This document shows, in pieces, positions 1 through 6,555 of a stretch of 7,303 bases of DNA. The position numbers and the translations under genes are program-made. Numbering within the stretch: the stretch's first letter is position 1; each line of letters begins with the position of its first letter. Under the pieces are notes generated by a model. It did not search any database and had not been told where the DNA came from. It saw nothing but the letters and a program-made list of their open reading frames with translations. Source of the DNA: Candidatus Moraniibacteriota bacterium (lineage in GTDB: Bacteria; Patescibacteriota; Minisyncoccia; CAIUEV01; JAHKAQ01); assembly GCA_014729445.1 (NCBI GenBank), contig WJJX01000029.1, forward strand, positions 1 through 7,303, in the 5' to 3' direction.

Positions 1-1639
1 TCACCGAAGAATACAAAATATAATCGCCCCCGTCATCCAAACCCTTTAAAACAAATTTGGCCCGGTCGTCTGTTGAATCGCAGTCCTTCTCCGTTCCCCC
101 CGGCGTATAAACGCAAATCCTCCTCTGCTTCTCCTTTTGAAGGGCATGTTTGGTCTCCTGAATGTGGGTCGACCTGTATAAAGTTCCGATAATGTCAATC
201 TTGTCAGTTACCTGCCAAAAATAATTGGTAGGAGTCTCCTGCCATATTCCGTAACCGTTAACTCCTAAAACCTCAATCTCATAATCCCCTAAAGCCAGTC
301 CTTCCAGATTAATCGGCCTTGAAATCGGAAAAACTTCGCTATATTCACCCCCGTTTATCCTGTATTTATAATATTCGATACTTTCGTCCTGAATTAAAAT
401 AAAATCAGCCTTTCTCTCCACACTCACCGGCTCCGGCTTTGAATTAAAATCAACTTTAGGCGGCTCAATCCCCAATCCCAATATAACCGCCCTGCCCGTT
501 CCGTCCGCCCCTTTGTAGGTTACCAGGTAATGATCGCTATCTATCTGAACCGAACTTACACTCTCCGTTCTTAAAGCTTCGTCAAACATATGATTAGGTG
601 CTGCTTTGGAAATTACATCCGAACTTGTATCGACTTCCAGAACAACAGCCCAGCCTTGGTTTCCCTCACCACTAAAAACACTTAAAACATGATCTGAATC
701 GATTCTTTCCAATGAATTATCAAATCCCCTGACTTCATCAAAGTCGAATTTATTTTTCAATGCCACTGAATCCGAACCCGTATCAACTTCTAATAAAGCC
801 GCCCAGCCCTTCAAATCAACCCCCGTATAACTCACCAAATAATGGGTATCGTCTATTTTTTCCGCCGCGCTGTACCAAAAAAAGCCGGACTCAAAAATCT
901 GCCAGGAGCCTTGAGTTATCGTACCCCCTGATTCATTTACAGTTAATATTCTGCCGCCCCCGTTGCTTGATCTGGTGCTTATATTTAAAAAATATTGACC
1001 ATCGATTGAAAGGAGACAATTTTCTTTGCTGTGTGCTCCCAAGTTCACTGTGCTAACTTCAGTTATAGTGTCTGAACCGACATCGATTTGTAAAATTTTT
1101 CCAAAACCGTTCCAGTTGGCTCCTTGATAAACCGTCAAAAAATAATTCCCGTCTATCTTTATGGTGTCCTGAAGATCGTAAAGACCCCAAGCATCAGATA
1201 AAACATGATTTGCGCCCTTGGAAATTGTCCAGGAATCAGTGTCAACGCTCAAAATAACCGCTCTCGGCCCTCCCGCCTGCCTATAAGTGATTAAATAATC
1301 CGAATCTTGAATCTGGTTAACCCTGATATCTACATTGTTGAGGCTGGAAAAATCCGTTGAATCGATTTCATAGGGTGTCGTAGCGGTCAGCTTCCCGGTA
1401 ACGGTATTGGTCTCTAAAATAACCGCCGACACATGACCGCTAGAGTGATCATAATAAACATTCAAAAAATGAGCGTCGTCTATTTTCCCCACATTATTCC
1501 TCGTGGCAGAAACGTTATCAAAAACGTAAACCTCTCCGTTGGATAAATCATATTCCGATGCTCTGACTTCGTCTGCCAATAAAGACAAAAGAAGTAAAAA
1601 GGAAAGAATAATTAAATTGTATTTTGTTTTGGTTTTCAT
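1..1639 (-). CDS. Secreted seven-repeat beta-propeller-like protein, 3' end cut by the window edge
   Basis: The frame is open from an ATG at 1639-1637 to the left edge, giving 546 codons without a stop, so the C-terminus is missing. Residues 1-27 look like a Sec signal peptide: a Lys-rich start, a Leu/Ile core at about 9-21 and a V-R-A site before S28. Residues about 50-390 hold seven copies of a repeat with the pattern I-D-x-D-H-Y-L-V-x-Y, then G-x-A-V-I-L-x-V-D-T and a hydroxyl-rich turn. The I of the motif falls at 53, 110, 162, 212, 262, 313 and 366, a period of 50-57 residues, which fits one blade of a seven-bladed propeller. Residues about 395-478 look like an Ig/fibronectin-type beta domain (YYKYRINGG, then GDYEIEVLGVNGYG). 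From about 481 there is a region ending KFVLKGLDDGGDYIL, which resembles a carboxypeptidase-regulatory-like fold. It is probably exported or surface displayed; ligand and function are unknown. No Shine-Dalgarno precedes the start, which was chosen because it gives the signal peptide. Confidence 0.88.
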   Translation of the reverse strand, partial: MKTKTKYNLIILSFLLLLSLLADEVRASEYDLSNGEVYVFDNVSATRNNVGKIDDAHFLNVYYDHSSGHVSAVILETNTVTGKLTATTPYEIDSTDFSSLNNVDIRVNQIQDSDYLITYRQAGGPRAVILSVDTDSWTISKGANHVLSDAWGLYDLQDTIKIDGNYFLTVYQGANWNGFGKILQIDVGSDTITEVSTVNLGAHSKENCLLSIDGQYFLNISTRSSNGGGRILTVNESGGTITQGSWQIFESGFFWYSAAEKIDDTHYLVSYTGVDLKGWAALLEVDTGSDSVALKNKFDFDEVRGFDNSLERIDSDHVLSVFSGEGNQGWAVVLEVDTSSDVISKAAPNHMFDEALRTESVSSVQIDSDHYLVTYKGADGTGRAVILGLGIEPPKVDFNSKPEPVSVERKADFILIQDESIEYYKYRINGGEYSEVFPISRPINLEGLALGDYEIEVLGVNGYGIWQETPTNYFWQVTDKIDIIGTLYRSTHIQETKHALQKEKQRRICVYTPGGTEKDCDSTDDRAKFVLKGLDDGGDYILYSSV

Positions 1640-1650
1640 AATTGGTTCAT
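1636..1650 (-). other. Possible five-codon leader ORF overlapping the propeller gene start
   Basis: Just upstream of the propeller start lies ATG AAC CAA TTA TGA (Met-Asn-Gln-Leu-stop). Its TGA overlaps the gene's ATG in an ATGA arrangement typical of translational coupling. The surrounding 12 bases (1642-1653) are identical to those around the start of the 685-aa DUF4012 gene (6276-6287), where the same ATG-AAC-CAA is the real start (MNQ). It may be chance or a decayed copy of a start region. There is no ribosome binding motif. Confidence 0.2.
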
Positions 1651-1680
1651 TTGAGTTTGAAATTGAAATTTAAAACAAAT

Positions 1681-1708
1681 TTTCTAAATTATCCCCACGA
1701 TCTTTCAA
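1681..1708 (-). promoter_or_regulatory. Weak candidate promoter for the propeller gene
   Basis: On the minus strand TTGAAA (1708-1703, five of six matches to the -35 consensus) is followed after 16 bp by TAGAAA (1686-1681, four of six). It would give a leader of roughly 35 nt. It lies in the 117-bp AT-rich gap after the alarmone synthetase gene, where I see no GC-rich terminator. AT-rich DNA yields such matches by chance, so read-through from the upstream operon is equally possible. Confidence 0.22.
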
Positions 1709-1756
1709 TTTCATTAAAAAAAATTATGTTTATATAAAATAACACAAAATAAATAT

Positions 1757-2767
1757 TTAAGAAAGAGTCCTTTTAGAATTTCCGTTTTTAGGATCCTTTT
1801 TTGATTTTTTGTTTTCCTCCTCCAAAATATTTATCAAATCCTCTTTTTCAAAGTCTAATTTAGCGTAATCCAATCCGTCCAAGACCGCTTTTGGACTGAC
1901 AATCGGAATTTTGATCAAATCGTCCAGCTTGCCCTCCAGATCTTTTAATTCTTCCGGATCAAATCTGCTTTCTTTTAAACGAAATTTCAATTCCTTGATC
2001 AATTTAAGTTTTTCCTCGCGATCTTTGCTGTATTTTTTCTTTAAATTGAGCAGCTCTCTTTTTAATTTAACAACATAAGATCCCATTTGATCGGCGCTTC
2101 CAACCAAACCGTTAAACATAGTCAAATATTGTTCCAACAAGCTGTCTCCAAGATTGTCGGGATAACGAACCGTATGATCAATCTCGCTCCAGGCTTCTTC
2201 AAAAATAGTTCTTATCTGAATTTCGGCTATATGAACCTCCTTGCCGGGTTTTGATTCCACCAGATAATGAATGGAGCGATAGCCATAAGGATGAAGCTTG
2301 ACCTCCAATCCTCTTTTTTCGAATTCCTCTATCATCTCAAGCAAATCCCCCTGCTTATAATAAGCTATCGGCGAAAAATTATTATAAAAATTCCAATTCC
2401 GGCAAATAAAATCATGAACCCCCTGCCAATCCTCCTTAAACAAATGCAATACTCTCACCCCTATCAAATCAGTAACTTCCTTTTTATAGTTCCTGCAGTC
2501 GATTTTTCTTTTAGGGTCTTCGATCCTTTTTCTTATAATTTTGGCAATCAAACTGTCTTCGTCCTTTACCCTATACCTTATTGAATGCACTTTGGAGGAA
2601 TGATGCAGCTGTTTTACAATATATCTGGCCAAAGGCTCTAACTCTTTTTTATATTTTTTAAAATCCTTTTTGATTAAAATCAACTCCTTAACCTTCAAGC
2701 CGGCTTCATCAAATTCTTTTTGGGAAATTTTCAATTTTTTTAAATATTGCTTCAATCTAAACGACAT
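1757..2767 (-). CDS. Stand-alone RelA/SpoT-type (p)ppGpp synthetase (small alarmone synthetase)
   Basis: The 336-aa soluble protein carries a RelA/SpoT nucleotidyltransferase domain at about residues 45-205. This family transfers pyrophosphate from ATP to the 3' hydroxyl of GDP or GTP, making the alarmones ppGpp and pppGpp in the cytoplasm. Visible motifs are R66-V-K68 with K76 (ATP-binding basic segment), D100 in DLIGVRV (metal-binding Asp), Y163 and H167 in GYRSIH (guanine stacking), E182 and Q184 in EIQIRT, and H198 in SEIDH. All match the catalytic positions of known synthetases, so an active enzyme is predicted. There is no HD hydrolase domain and no TGS or ACT domain, so it cannot be a full-length Rel. 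The C-terminal 230-335 region is Lys/Glu-rich with coiled-coil character and may serve oligomerisation or regulation; it makes the protein longer than typical RelQ/RelP enzymes (about 200-260 aa). The gene follows the DUF2079 gene by 69 bp on the same strand and is probably cotranscribed. Its start has no Shine-Dalgarno. Confidence 0.9.
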   Translation of the reverse strand: MSFRLKQYLKKLKISQKEFDEAGLKVKELILIKKDFKKYKKELEPLARYIVKQLHHSSKVHSIRYRVKDEDSLIAKIIRKRIEDPKRKIDCRNYKKEVTDLIGVRVLHLFKEDWQGVHDFICRNWNFYNNFSPIAYYKQGDLLEMIEEFEKRGLEVKLHPYGYRSIHYLVESKPGKEVHIAEIQIRTIFEEAWSEIDHTVRYPDNLGDSLLEQYLTMFNGLVGSADQMGSYVVKLKRELLNLKKKYSKDREEKLKLIKELKFRLKESRFDPEELKDLEGKLDDLIKIPIVSPKAVLDGLDYAKLDFEKEDLINILEEENKKSKKDPKNGNSKRTLS

Positions 2768-2836
2768 GGTTTGGAAATTTTAACTCTCTTGAAAAATCAA
2801 TATAGCTGATTTAAACAAAAAAGAAAAATGCGAGAA

Positions 2837-4240
2837 CTATTCCGATTTTTTCAGAACAAAGACCGAATTCTCTTCAAAAATGATTTTATACTCGCCGCTT
2901 CTTACTTTAAGTTCAATAAATTTTTCAATCTCTTGAGGATTTACCACCGGCCAGATATTATTGTCGCCTAAATTAAAAATAAAATAATCGGCCTCTTTAT
3001 TATGGGGAAAAAGAAAAACCTCTCGCCGATCCTCCAGATGAGGAACAATTGAATTTTGAGCGCTTACCGAAGCGTTTTTAGGAATCTTTTGAAAAGCCTC
3101 AATTAACACATCTCTATCATAACTTAAAACATAATGACTCTTGCTGAAAATCTTAACTACTTTCGTCGAATCAAAAAAGCGAATCCGAGCCAAAATCACA
3201 ATATTCGAACAGATTAATAAAATTACTAAAAATTTTCTATGTTTAAGCCTGAAAAATTTTTTAATCGCTAAAATGGCATAAATAGAAACCAAAGGAGCAA
3301 ATTCGACCGAATAATGAAAAATATGTCCCCAATAAAGGTGATTTTTGGAATAAAACTTCATTACTATAACCGGGAAAATCAAAACCAGAAATCTGGGATT
3401 TAAAACCGCCAGAAAACCTCCGCTTAACATTAACAAAACCCACATTCTGATTTTTAGCTCATCATCAAAAAAGCTGGCTGTAACTTTTAAAGGCAAAATC
3501 AAAAGATCGAAAATCGAAAAATTTTCAGCTGCGTCCAAATAAGAACTGAAATAATAATATTCATGATCGCTATTGAAAAAAGGAATGACCAGAAATATTA
3601 TCAAAATAAAATAAATCACACTAATCAAAACAGTGGCAAATCCTATTTTTTTATATTTTTTATCCTCAAAAAAAATGATCATTAACCCCAGGAAAAAGGC
3701 AATTAAACTCAAGTTTTCCTTAAATAACAGAAACAAAAACAACAAACCAAAATAAAGTTTAAATTGGCGTTTATAAAAAAAATACAGCAGCCAAGGCAAG
3801 AGCATTATACCGGAAACATTATTATGATAATCGAAACTCAAAGCGTCATAAATTCCGAAAAACAAAAAAAAGATCAAAACACCCCCGTAAGCTAAAAACT
3901 TGCCGCAATCTTTCAATTCCAGAAGATAAAAAACTCCAATCCCGCCTAAAATAATCAAAAATACTTGAACAATAAGCAAAGTGTAAGAACCGAAAAAATA
4001 ATAAAAAGGCGAAAATAAAATCAATATCGGTTCAAAATGATCGCCCAGCAGATTGGAAACCCCGCGAACCGTATTAGGCCCAGATTCAAAATGAGAATAT
4101 TGATACAGGGCCTGATTAAAAATCCCCAGGTCATAAGCATTGGTTCTAAAATTGTAATGATTCACCAGAGAAAAAGCCGAATATATAATCAAAAAAAACA
4201 AAACGATTAGCCACAAGCCCTTATTTTTAATTCTCATCAT
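2837..4240 (-). CDS. DUF2079 multi-spanning membrane protein, probable GT-C-type glycosyltransferase
   Basis: The 467-aa protein is strongly hydrophobic, with a first membrane helix at about 8-26 and roughly ten more up to about residue 350, then a soluble C-terminal part (about 360-467). It carries the characteristic DUF2079 signatures: YDLGIFNQAL (36-45), GDHFEP (66-71) in the first external loop, DYHN (137-140), KEN (174-176), HYSVEFAP (309-316) and a C-terminal segment with VSAQNSIVPHLEDRR (392-406). Acidic residues in the first loop (D37, D67) fit the GT-C arrangement of lipid-phosphate-sugar-dependent glycosyltransferases. Donor and acceptor are unknown, and the enzymatic role is inferred from fold-level resemblance only. 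The gene starts inside the end of the upstream DUF4012 gene: ATG-ATG at 4240-4235 overlaps that gene's last 14 bases, implying translational coupling and linked stoichiometry. Either of the two adjacent ATG codons may be used. The gene is visibly more AT-rich than the propeller gene. Confidence 0.87.
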   Translation of the reverse strand: MMRIKNKGLWLIVLFFLIIYSAFSLVNHYNFRTNAYDLGIFNQALYQYSHFESGPNTVRGVSNLLGDHFEPILILFSPFYYFFGSYTLLIVQVFLIILGGIGVFYLLELKDCGKFLAYGGVLIFFLFFGIYDALSFDYHNNVSGIMLLPWLLYFFYKRQFKLYFGLLFLFLLFKENLSLIAFFLGLMIIFFEDKKYKKIGFATVLISVIYFILIIFLVIPFFNSDHEYYYFSSYLDAAENFSIFDLLILPLKVTASFFDDELKIRMWVLLMLSGGFLAVLNPRFLVLIFPVIVMKFYSKNHLYWGHIFHYSVEFAPLVSIYAILAIKKFFRLKHRKFLVILLICSNIVILARIRFFDSTKVVKIFSKSHYVLSYDRDVLIEAFQKIPKNASVSAQNSIVPHLEDRREVFLFPHNKEADYFIFNLGDNNIWPVVNPQEIEKFIELKVRSGEYKIIFEENSVFVLKKSE

Positions 4241-6284
4241 AAGGCTTAAATATAAGTGCCAAAAACCAATCCCGATCCAATTTATTCTTAAATTGCCAGC
4301 CTTCCTTATTTATATCAAGATCATCAGGATAATAATAAACGTATTCTTTATCATTAAAACCGTAAAGATAAGACTCAATTGCGGTATTTTCATCGCCGGC
4401 TTGCTTTTGAACTAAAAGACTATAATGATCAACCGGATTTTCAAAATCATTGAGCTCCAATCTATAAGGAAGAATATACTTTAATTTAACCGAAACCTTC
4501 TGTCCGGGAGGAACATGAACCCAGTTGGCGAAAACCGTTTTGCCCTCCTCCTCATAAATCCTTGTAGTGGACTGACGATGAATGATTGTATTTTCCTCCT
4601 GTTCTTTAATGTTTTCATCATAGACGAAATCCGAATTCGCATAATCGAAAGGCGGCGCATTAAACTCTCTGGTAAAACCTTCGGCTTTTATCAACTGGCT
4701 GCCTTGGGGAACATAAATTCGCATCCAGGAGACATTATCGACATTAAACCAGTTTTTTTCTCTAAAACCGCCGCTATTTAACCTAACTATCTCAAGCTCG
4801 TTAATCACGGTTCCGTCTTTCTCAATCCTGGCTTTATGAATAATTTTTTGTTTTATCACCCCGTCGGTTTTCTTGGCTCCTATATTGGAATTAATCACAC
4901 TCAAATAATCTCTTTTAGTATCTTTTATTTCTCCGGACCAGCCCATTTCAGAAATCAAACTTTGAATCTCCTCATCATAGAAATAGGAAAGAATATGGCC
5001 GCCTTCAAGAGAAGCGGATAAAACATCAAAAAAAAGCGGCCATTTGGCTGGTTTAACCTCAAAAACCTTTTTCATCAATAAAGGAGCCATATCGACCAAA
5101 ATCCGTTTAGGCCGATTCTCCTTTTTATCATAATCCACCTCTACATACTGCTGAATTTGATCCATAAAATTATCTCCGTCAATTAATAAAGTTTCGGTTT
5201 CAGAATAACCTTCCAGCTCGATCGGACCGGTAACCTCCAACAAATCACGAATGATTTTTGGCGTAACCGCAATTACTCCATCCACCGAGGGTCCGCCGGT
5301 CTTCTCATAAAACCAGCTGATTTTCCGAGCGCTCGTAGGAAAATTAGGCCACCAATTGGCGTCTCGCATAGACCAGTGGCCGGTGATTTTCCATAAAGGT
5401 TGGGGTGGAACCACATCAACTTTTAATTGCCCATCCGGATTATAAATCCCGTCAATTTTTATATTCTCAACCATTCCGTAATTAACCTTGACAATTCCAT
5501 AAGATCCGATAAAACCGCCGGTGGCTCTCATCTCATAATTATTTTGAAACAAAATCAGATATTTACGACTGCCGTTCATTCCGGCCAGTTCCAAAATCAA
5601 ATCCGCATAACTCAAAGACTGCTCCAAATTCCTAGCTAAAACCGGCAATATTTTTTTAAGTTCGCTCAACTGATCCCTTTGAGCTTTGGGAATATCTTCC
5701 AGATCCACCTGGGCTAAATTTTCATTGGCTTTACTTAAATGGCCGCTTATTCTCATCAACCTGTCCTTCAACTCAACAATCATCTGCCCTAACGAAAATT
5801 CTTCATCAACACTCCCGCCGGATCCAAAACCGGCTAAAACCAAATTCTGCTTGACATATTCCTTATTATTTAAGATCAATTTAATGGTCTGAGTCATTTC
5901 CTCACCGGCCAAAGAAACTTCCTGGCCGACAACGGCCAGTCTTTTACCGCTCTCGATTTTACTAAATCCAGGAAGATATTTAATAAGCGCATCCAATTGA
6001 CCGTCAACCTCATCCAACTTTTGGCCGGTTTGCAAAAAATCGGTATACGCTTTTGAAAAATTCTGTTGCGCCGTTTCCAGATCCTGGTCCATAATACCGG
6101 CTTTTGCCGCGTTTAAACTCTGATAAGCTTCATAGCCGGATTCCGTAATCTCGTCTTTTTGATTAAAAGCTCTAAAAACCACAACCAACAAATAAATCCC
6201 CAAAAACAAAAACCAAATCACCAAGATTAAACGCAGTACTTTCTTGTAGGATATTTTGAAATTTTTATTTCTAATTTGGTTCAT
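4227..6284 (-). CDS. DUF4012 membrane-anchored extracytoplasmic protein (long form)
   Basis: The 685-aa protein has a basic N-terminus and one membrane helix at about 17-37; the rest is predicted outside the cytoplasm. Residues about 42-235 form a long, mostly helical, Glu/Gln/Leu-rich stalk. The DUF4012 core follows at about 238-410: KYLILFQNNYEMRATGGFIG (241-260), WSMRDANWWPNFP (304-316), VDGVIAVTPKIIRDLLEVTG (334-353) and a YVEVDY segment (380-385). Residues about 470-670 are beta-rich, with MRIYVPQGSQLIKAEGF (521-537) as seen at the end of other family members. The family function is not established. DUF4012 proteins are common in CPR bacteria, Actinobacteria and Chloroflexi, often near surface-polysaccharide genes, and the core loosely recalls the LytR-CpsA-Psr glycopolymer ligases; I infer, without proof, a role in envelope glycan attachment. 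It is the first gene of the leftward cluster and shares its 3' end with the DUF2079 gene. No Shine-Dalgarno precedes the ATG (AAAAAAACAA-ATG). Confidence 0.88.
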   Translation of the reverse strand: MNQIRNKNFKISYKKVLRLILVIWFLFLGIYLLVVVFRAFNQKDEITESGYEAYQSLNAAKAGIMDQDLETAQQNFSKAYTDFLQTGQKLDEVDGQLDALIKYLPGFSKIESGKRLAVVGQEVSLAGEEMTQTIKLILNNKEYVKQNLVLAGFGSGGSVDEEFSLGQMIVELKDRLMRISGHLSKANENLAQVDLEDIPKAQRDQLSELKKILPVLARNLEQSLSYADLILELAGMNGSRKYLILFQNNYEMRATGGFIGSYGIVKVNYGMVENIKIDGIYNPDGQLKVDVVPPQPLWKITGHWSMRDANWWPNFPTSARKISWFYEKTGGPSVDGVIAVTPKIIRDLLEVTGPIELEGYSETETLLIDGDNFMDQIQQYVEVDYDKKENRPKRILVDMAPLLMKKVFEVKPAKWPLFFDVLSASLEGGHILSYFYDEEIQSLISEMGWSGEIKDTKRDYLSVINSNIGAKKTDGVIKQKIIHKARIEKDGTVINELEIVRLNSGGFREKNWFNVDNVSWMRIYVPQGSQLIKAEGFTREFNAPPFDYANSDFVYDENIKEQEENTIIHRQSTTRIYEEEGKTVFANWVHVPPGQKVSVKLKYILPYRLELNDFENPVDHYSLLVQKQAGDENTAIESYLYGFNDKEYVYYYPDDLDINKEGWQFKNKLDRDWFLALIFKPYDEN

Positions 6285-6349
6285 TTGTTTTTTTAATCGA
6301 CTAGCTCTAAAGAATCTTTTATATTTAACCCCTATTAAATTTATAATAC

Positions 6350-6375
6350 AATTAAGCGGTCATTCTCACTTAATT
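6350..6375. repeat. Perfect 7-bp inverted repeat, possible operator or leader hairpin
   Basis: AATTAAG (6350-6356) and CTTAATT (6369-6375) form perfect inverted arms separated by 12 bp. The repeat sits immediately downstream of a candidate leftward -10 (6381-6376), so it would cover the transcription start of the long DUF4012 gene. That placement fits a repressor operator or a 5' untranslated stem-loop. The arms are AT-rich, so chance occurrence is possible. Confidence 0.35.
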
Positions 6376-6404
6376 ATTTTAAATAAACTAACCAAACATC
6401 GCAA
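6376..6404 (-). promoter_or_regulatory. Candidate leftward promoter for the DUF4012-DUF2079-synthetase cluster
   Basis: On the minus strand TTGCGA (6404-6399, four of six to the -35 consensus) is separated by 17 bp from TAAAAT (6381-6376, five of six to the -10). It would start transcription near 6369 and give a leader of about 85 nt before the ATG at 6284. Confidence is limited because the -35 is poor and the region is AT-rich. Confidence 0.3.
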
Positions 6405-6429
6405 TCAACCTCCAATGGCCCACAAAGAC

Positions 6430-6480
6430 GGCTTACTTGAATTTCAACAGGTAAAGCCCGATTGCCGGAGTCGGGATTTT
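6430..6480 (+). other. Two overlapping, mutually exclusive stem-loops in the divergent intergenic region
   Basis: Hairpin 1 pairs GGCTTAC (6430-6436) with GTAAAGCC (6451-6458), leaving one bulged A, and can extend inward through TTG (6437-6439) with CAA (6445-6447). Hairpin 2 pairs CCCGA (6457-6461) with TCGGG (6471-6475), extends by a T-G wobble and a T-A pair, and is followed by ATTTT. Both use bases 6457-6458, so they cannot form together. This is the most GC-rich, structured part of an otherwise AT-rich spacer. It lies upstream of the rightward -10 and would be transcribed only in a leftward transcript starting near 6500 or in rightward read-through. The U-run is too short for a confident terminator. 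Confidence 0.35.
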
Positions 6481-6486
6481 GAACGC

Positions 6487-6515
6487 TTTAAAATCAATTC
6501 ACTATCTGCTATAAT
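6487..6515 (+). promoter_or_regulatory. Rightward extended -10 promoter of the short DUF4012 gene
   Basis: A perfect -10 TATAAT (6510-6515) is preceded by TG at 6507-6508 with one base between, giving a textbook extended -10. A weak -35, TTTAAA (6487-6492), lies 17 bp upstream. Transcription would start near 6522, giving a leader of about 34 nt before the ATG at 6556. This is the strongest promoter in the window, and the extended -10 explains why a poor -35 could suffice. Confidence 0.6.
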
Positions 6516-6539
6516 ACCTTTTAATAGGCGCATTTTTAA
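6511..6539 (-). promoter_or_regulatory. Possible leftward promoter sharing the symmetric -10
   Basis: The reverse strand of the rightward -10 reads TATTAT (6516-6511), five of six to consensus. It has TTAAAA (6539-6534) 17 bp upstream as a weak -35. A leftward transcript from here would start near 6504 and give a leader of about 220 nt that includes both stem-loops at 6430-6475. Symmetric TATAATA-like -10 elements are known to support divergent initiation in bacteria; use of this one is an inference. Confidence 0.3.
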
Positions 6540-6555
6540 TTTTAAAGCAACCAAA

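Noticed and set aside
760..1056. Plus-strand 98-codon open frame inside the propeller gene.
   Set aside because: It is Pro/Ser/Asn-rich low-complexity translation of the opposite strand of a convincing repeat-bearing gene, with no domain and no own regulatory context.
1640..1756. Intrinsic terminator after the alarmone synthetase gene.
   Set aside because: The minus strand has a run of T bases near 1715-1722, but no GC-rich stem precedes it.
2267..2584. Plus-strand 105-codon open frame inside the alarmone synthetase gene.
   Set aside because: It lies antisense to the conserved synthetase motifs and has no recognisable features.
1757..2836. Toxin-type small alarmone synthetase (toxSAS) with a neighbouring antitoxin.
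   Set aside because: The 69-bp and 117-bp flanking gaps hold no small antitoxin ORF, and the sequence fits ordinary synthetases with a coiled-coil tail.
4515..5892. Several plus-strand open frames of 60-90 codons inside the long DUF4012 gene.
   Set aside because: All are antisense shadows of conserved DUF4012 coding sequence and resemble no protein family.
6390..6416. On the minus strand GGAGG followed nine bases later by ATG TTT GGT TAG.
   Set aside because: The ORF has only three sense codons, and no other gene here uses a Shine-Dalgarno. It could be translated only from a far-upstream leftward promoter.
6462..6486. On the minus strand GTTCAAAATCCCGACTCCGGCA looks like a tRNA T-loop and 3' acceptor end.
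   Set aside because: The T-stem does not pair (AAGC before GTTCAA instead of a partner for TCCCGA), the loop has an extra A, and no matching GCCGGAG 5' acceptor strand occurs in the preceding 80 bases. It is at most a tRNA-like fragment.
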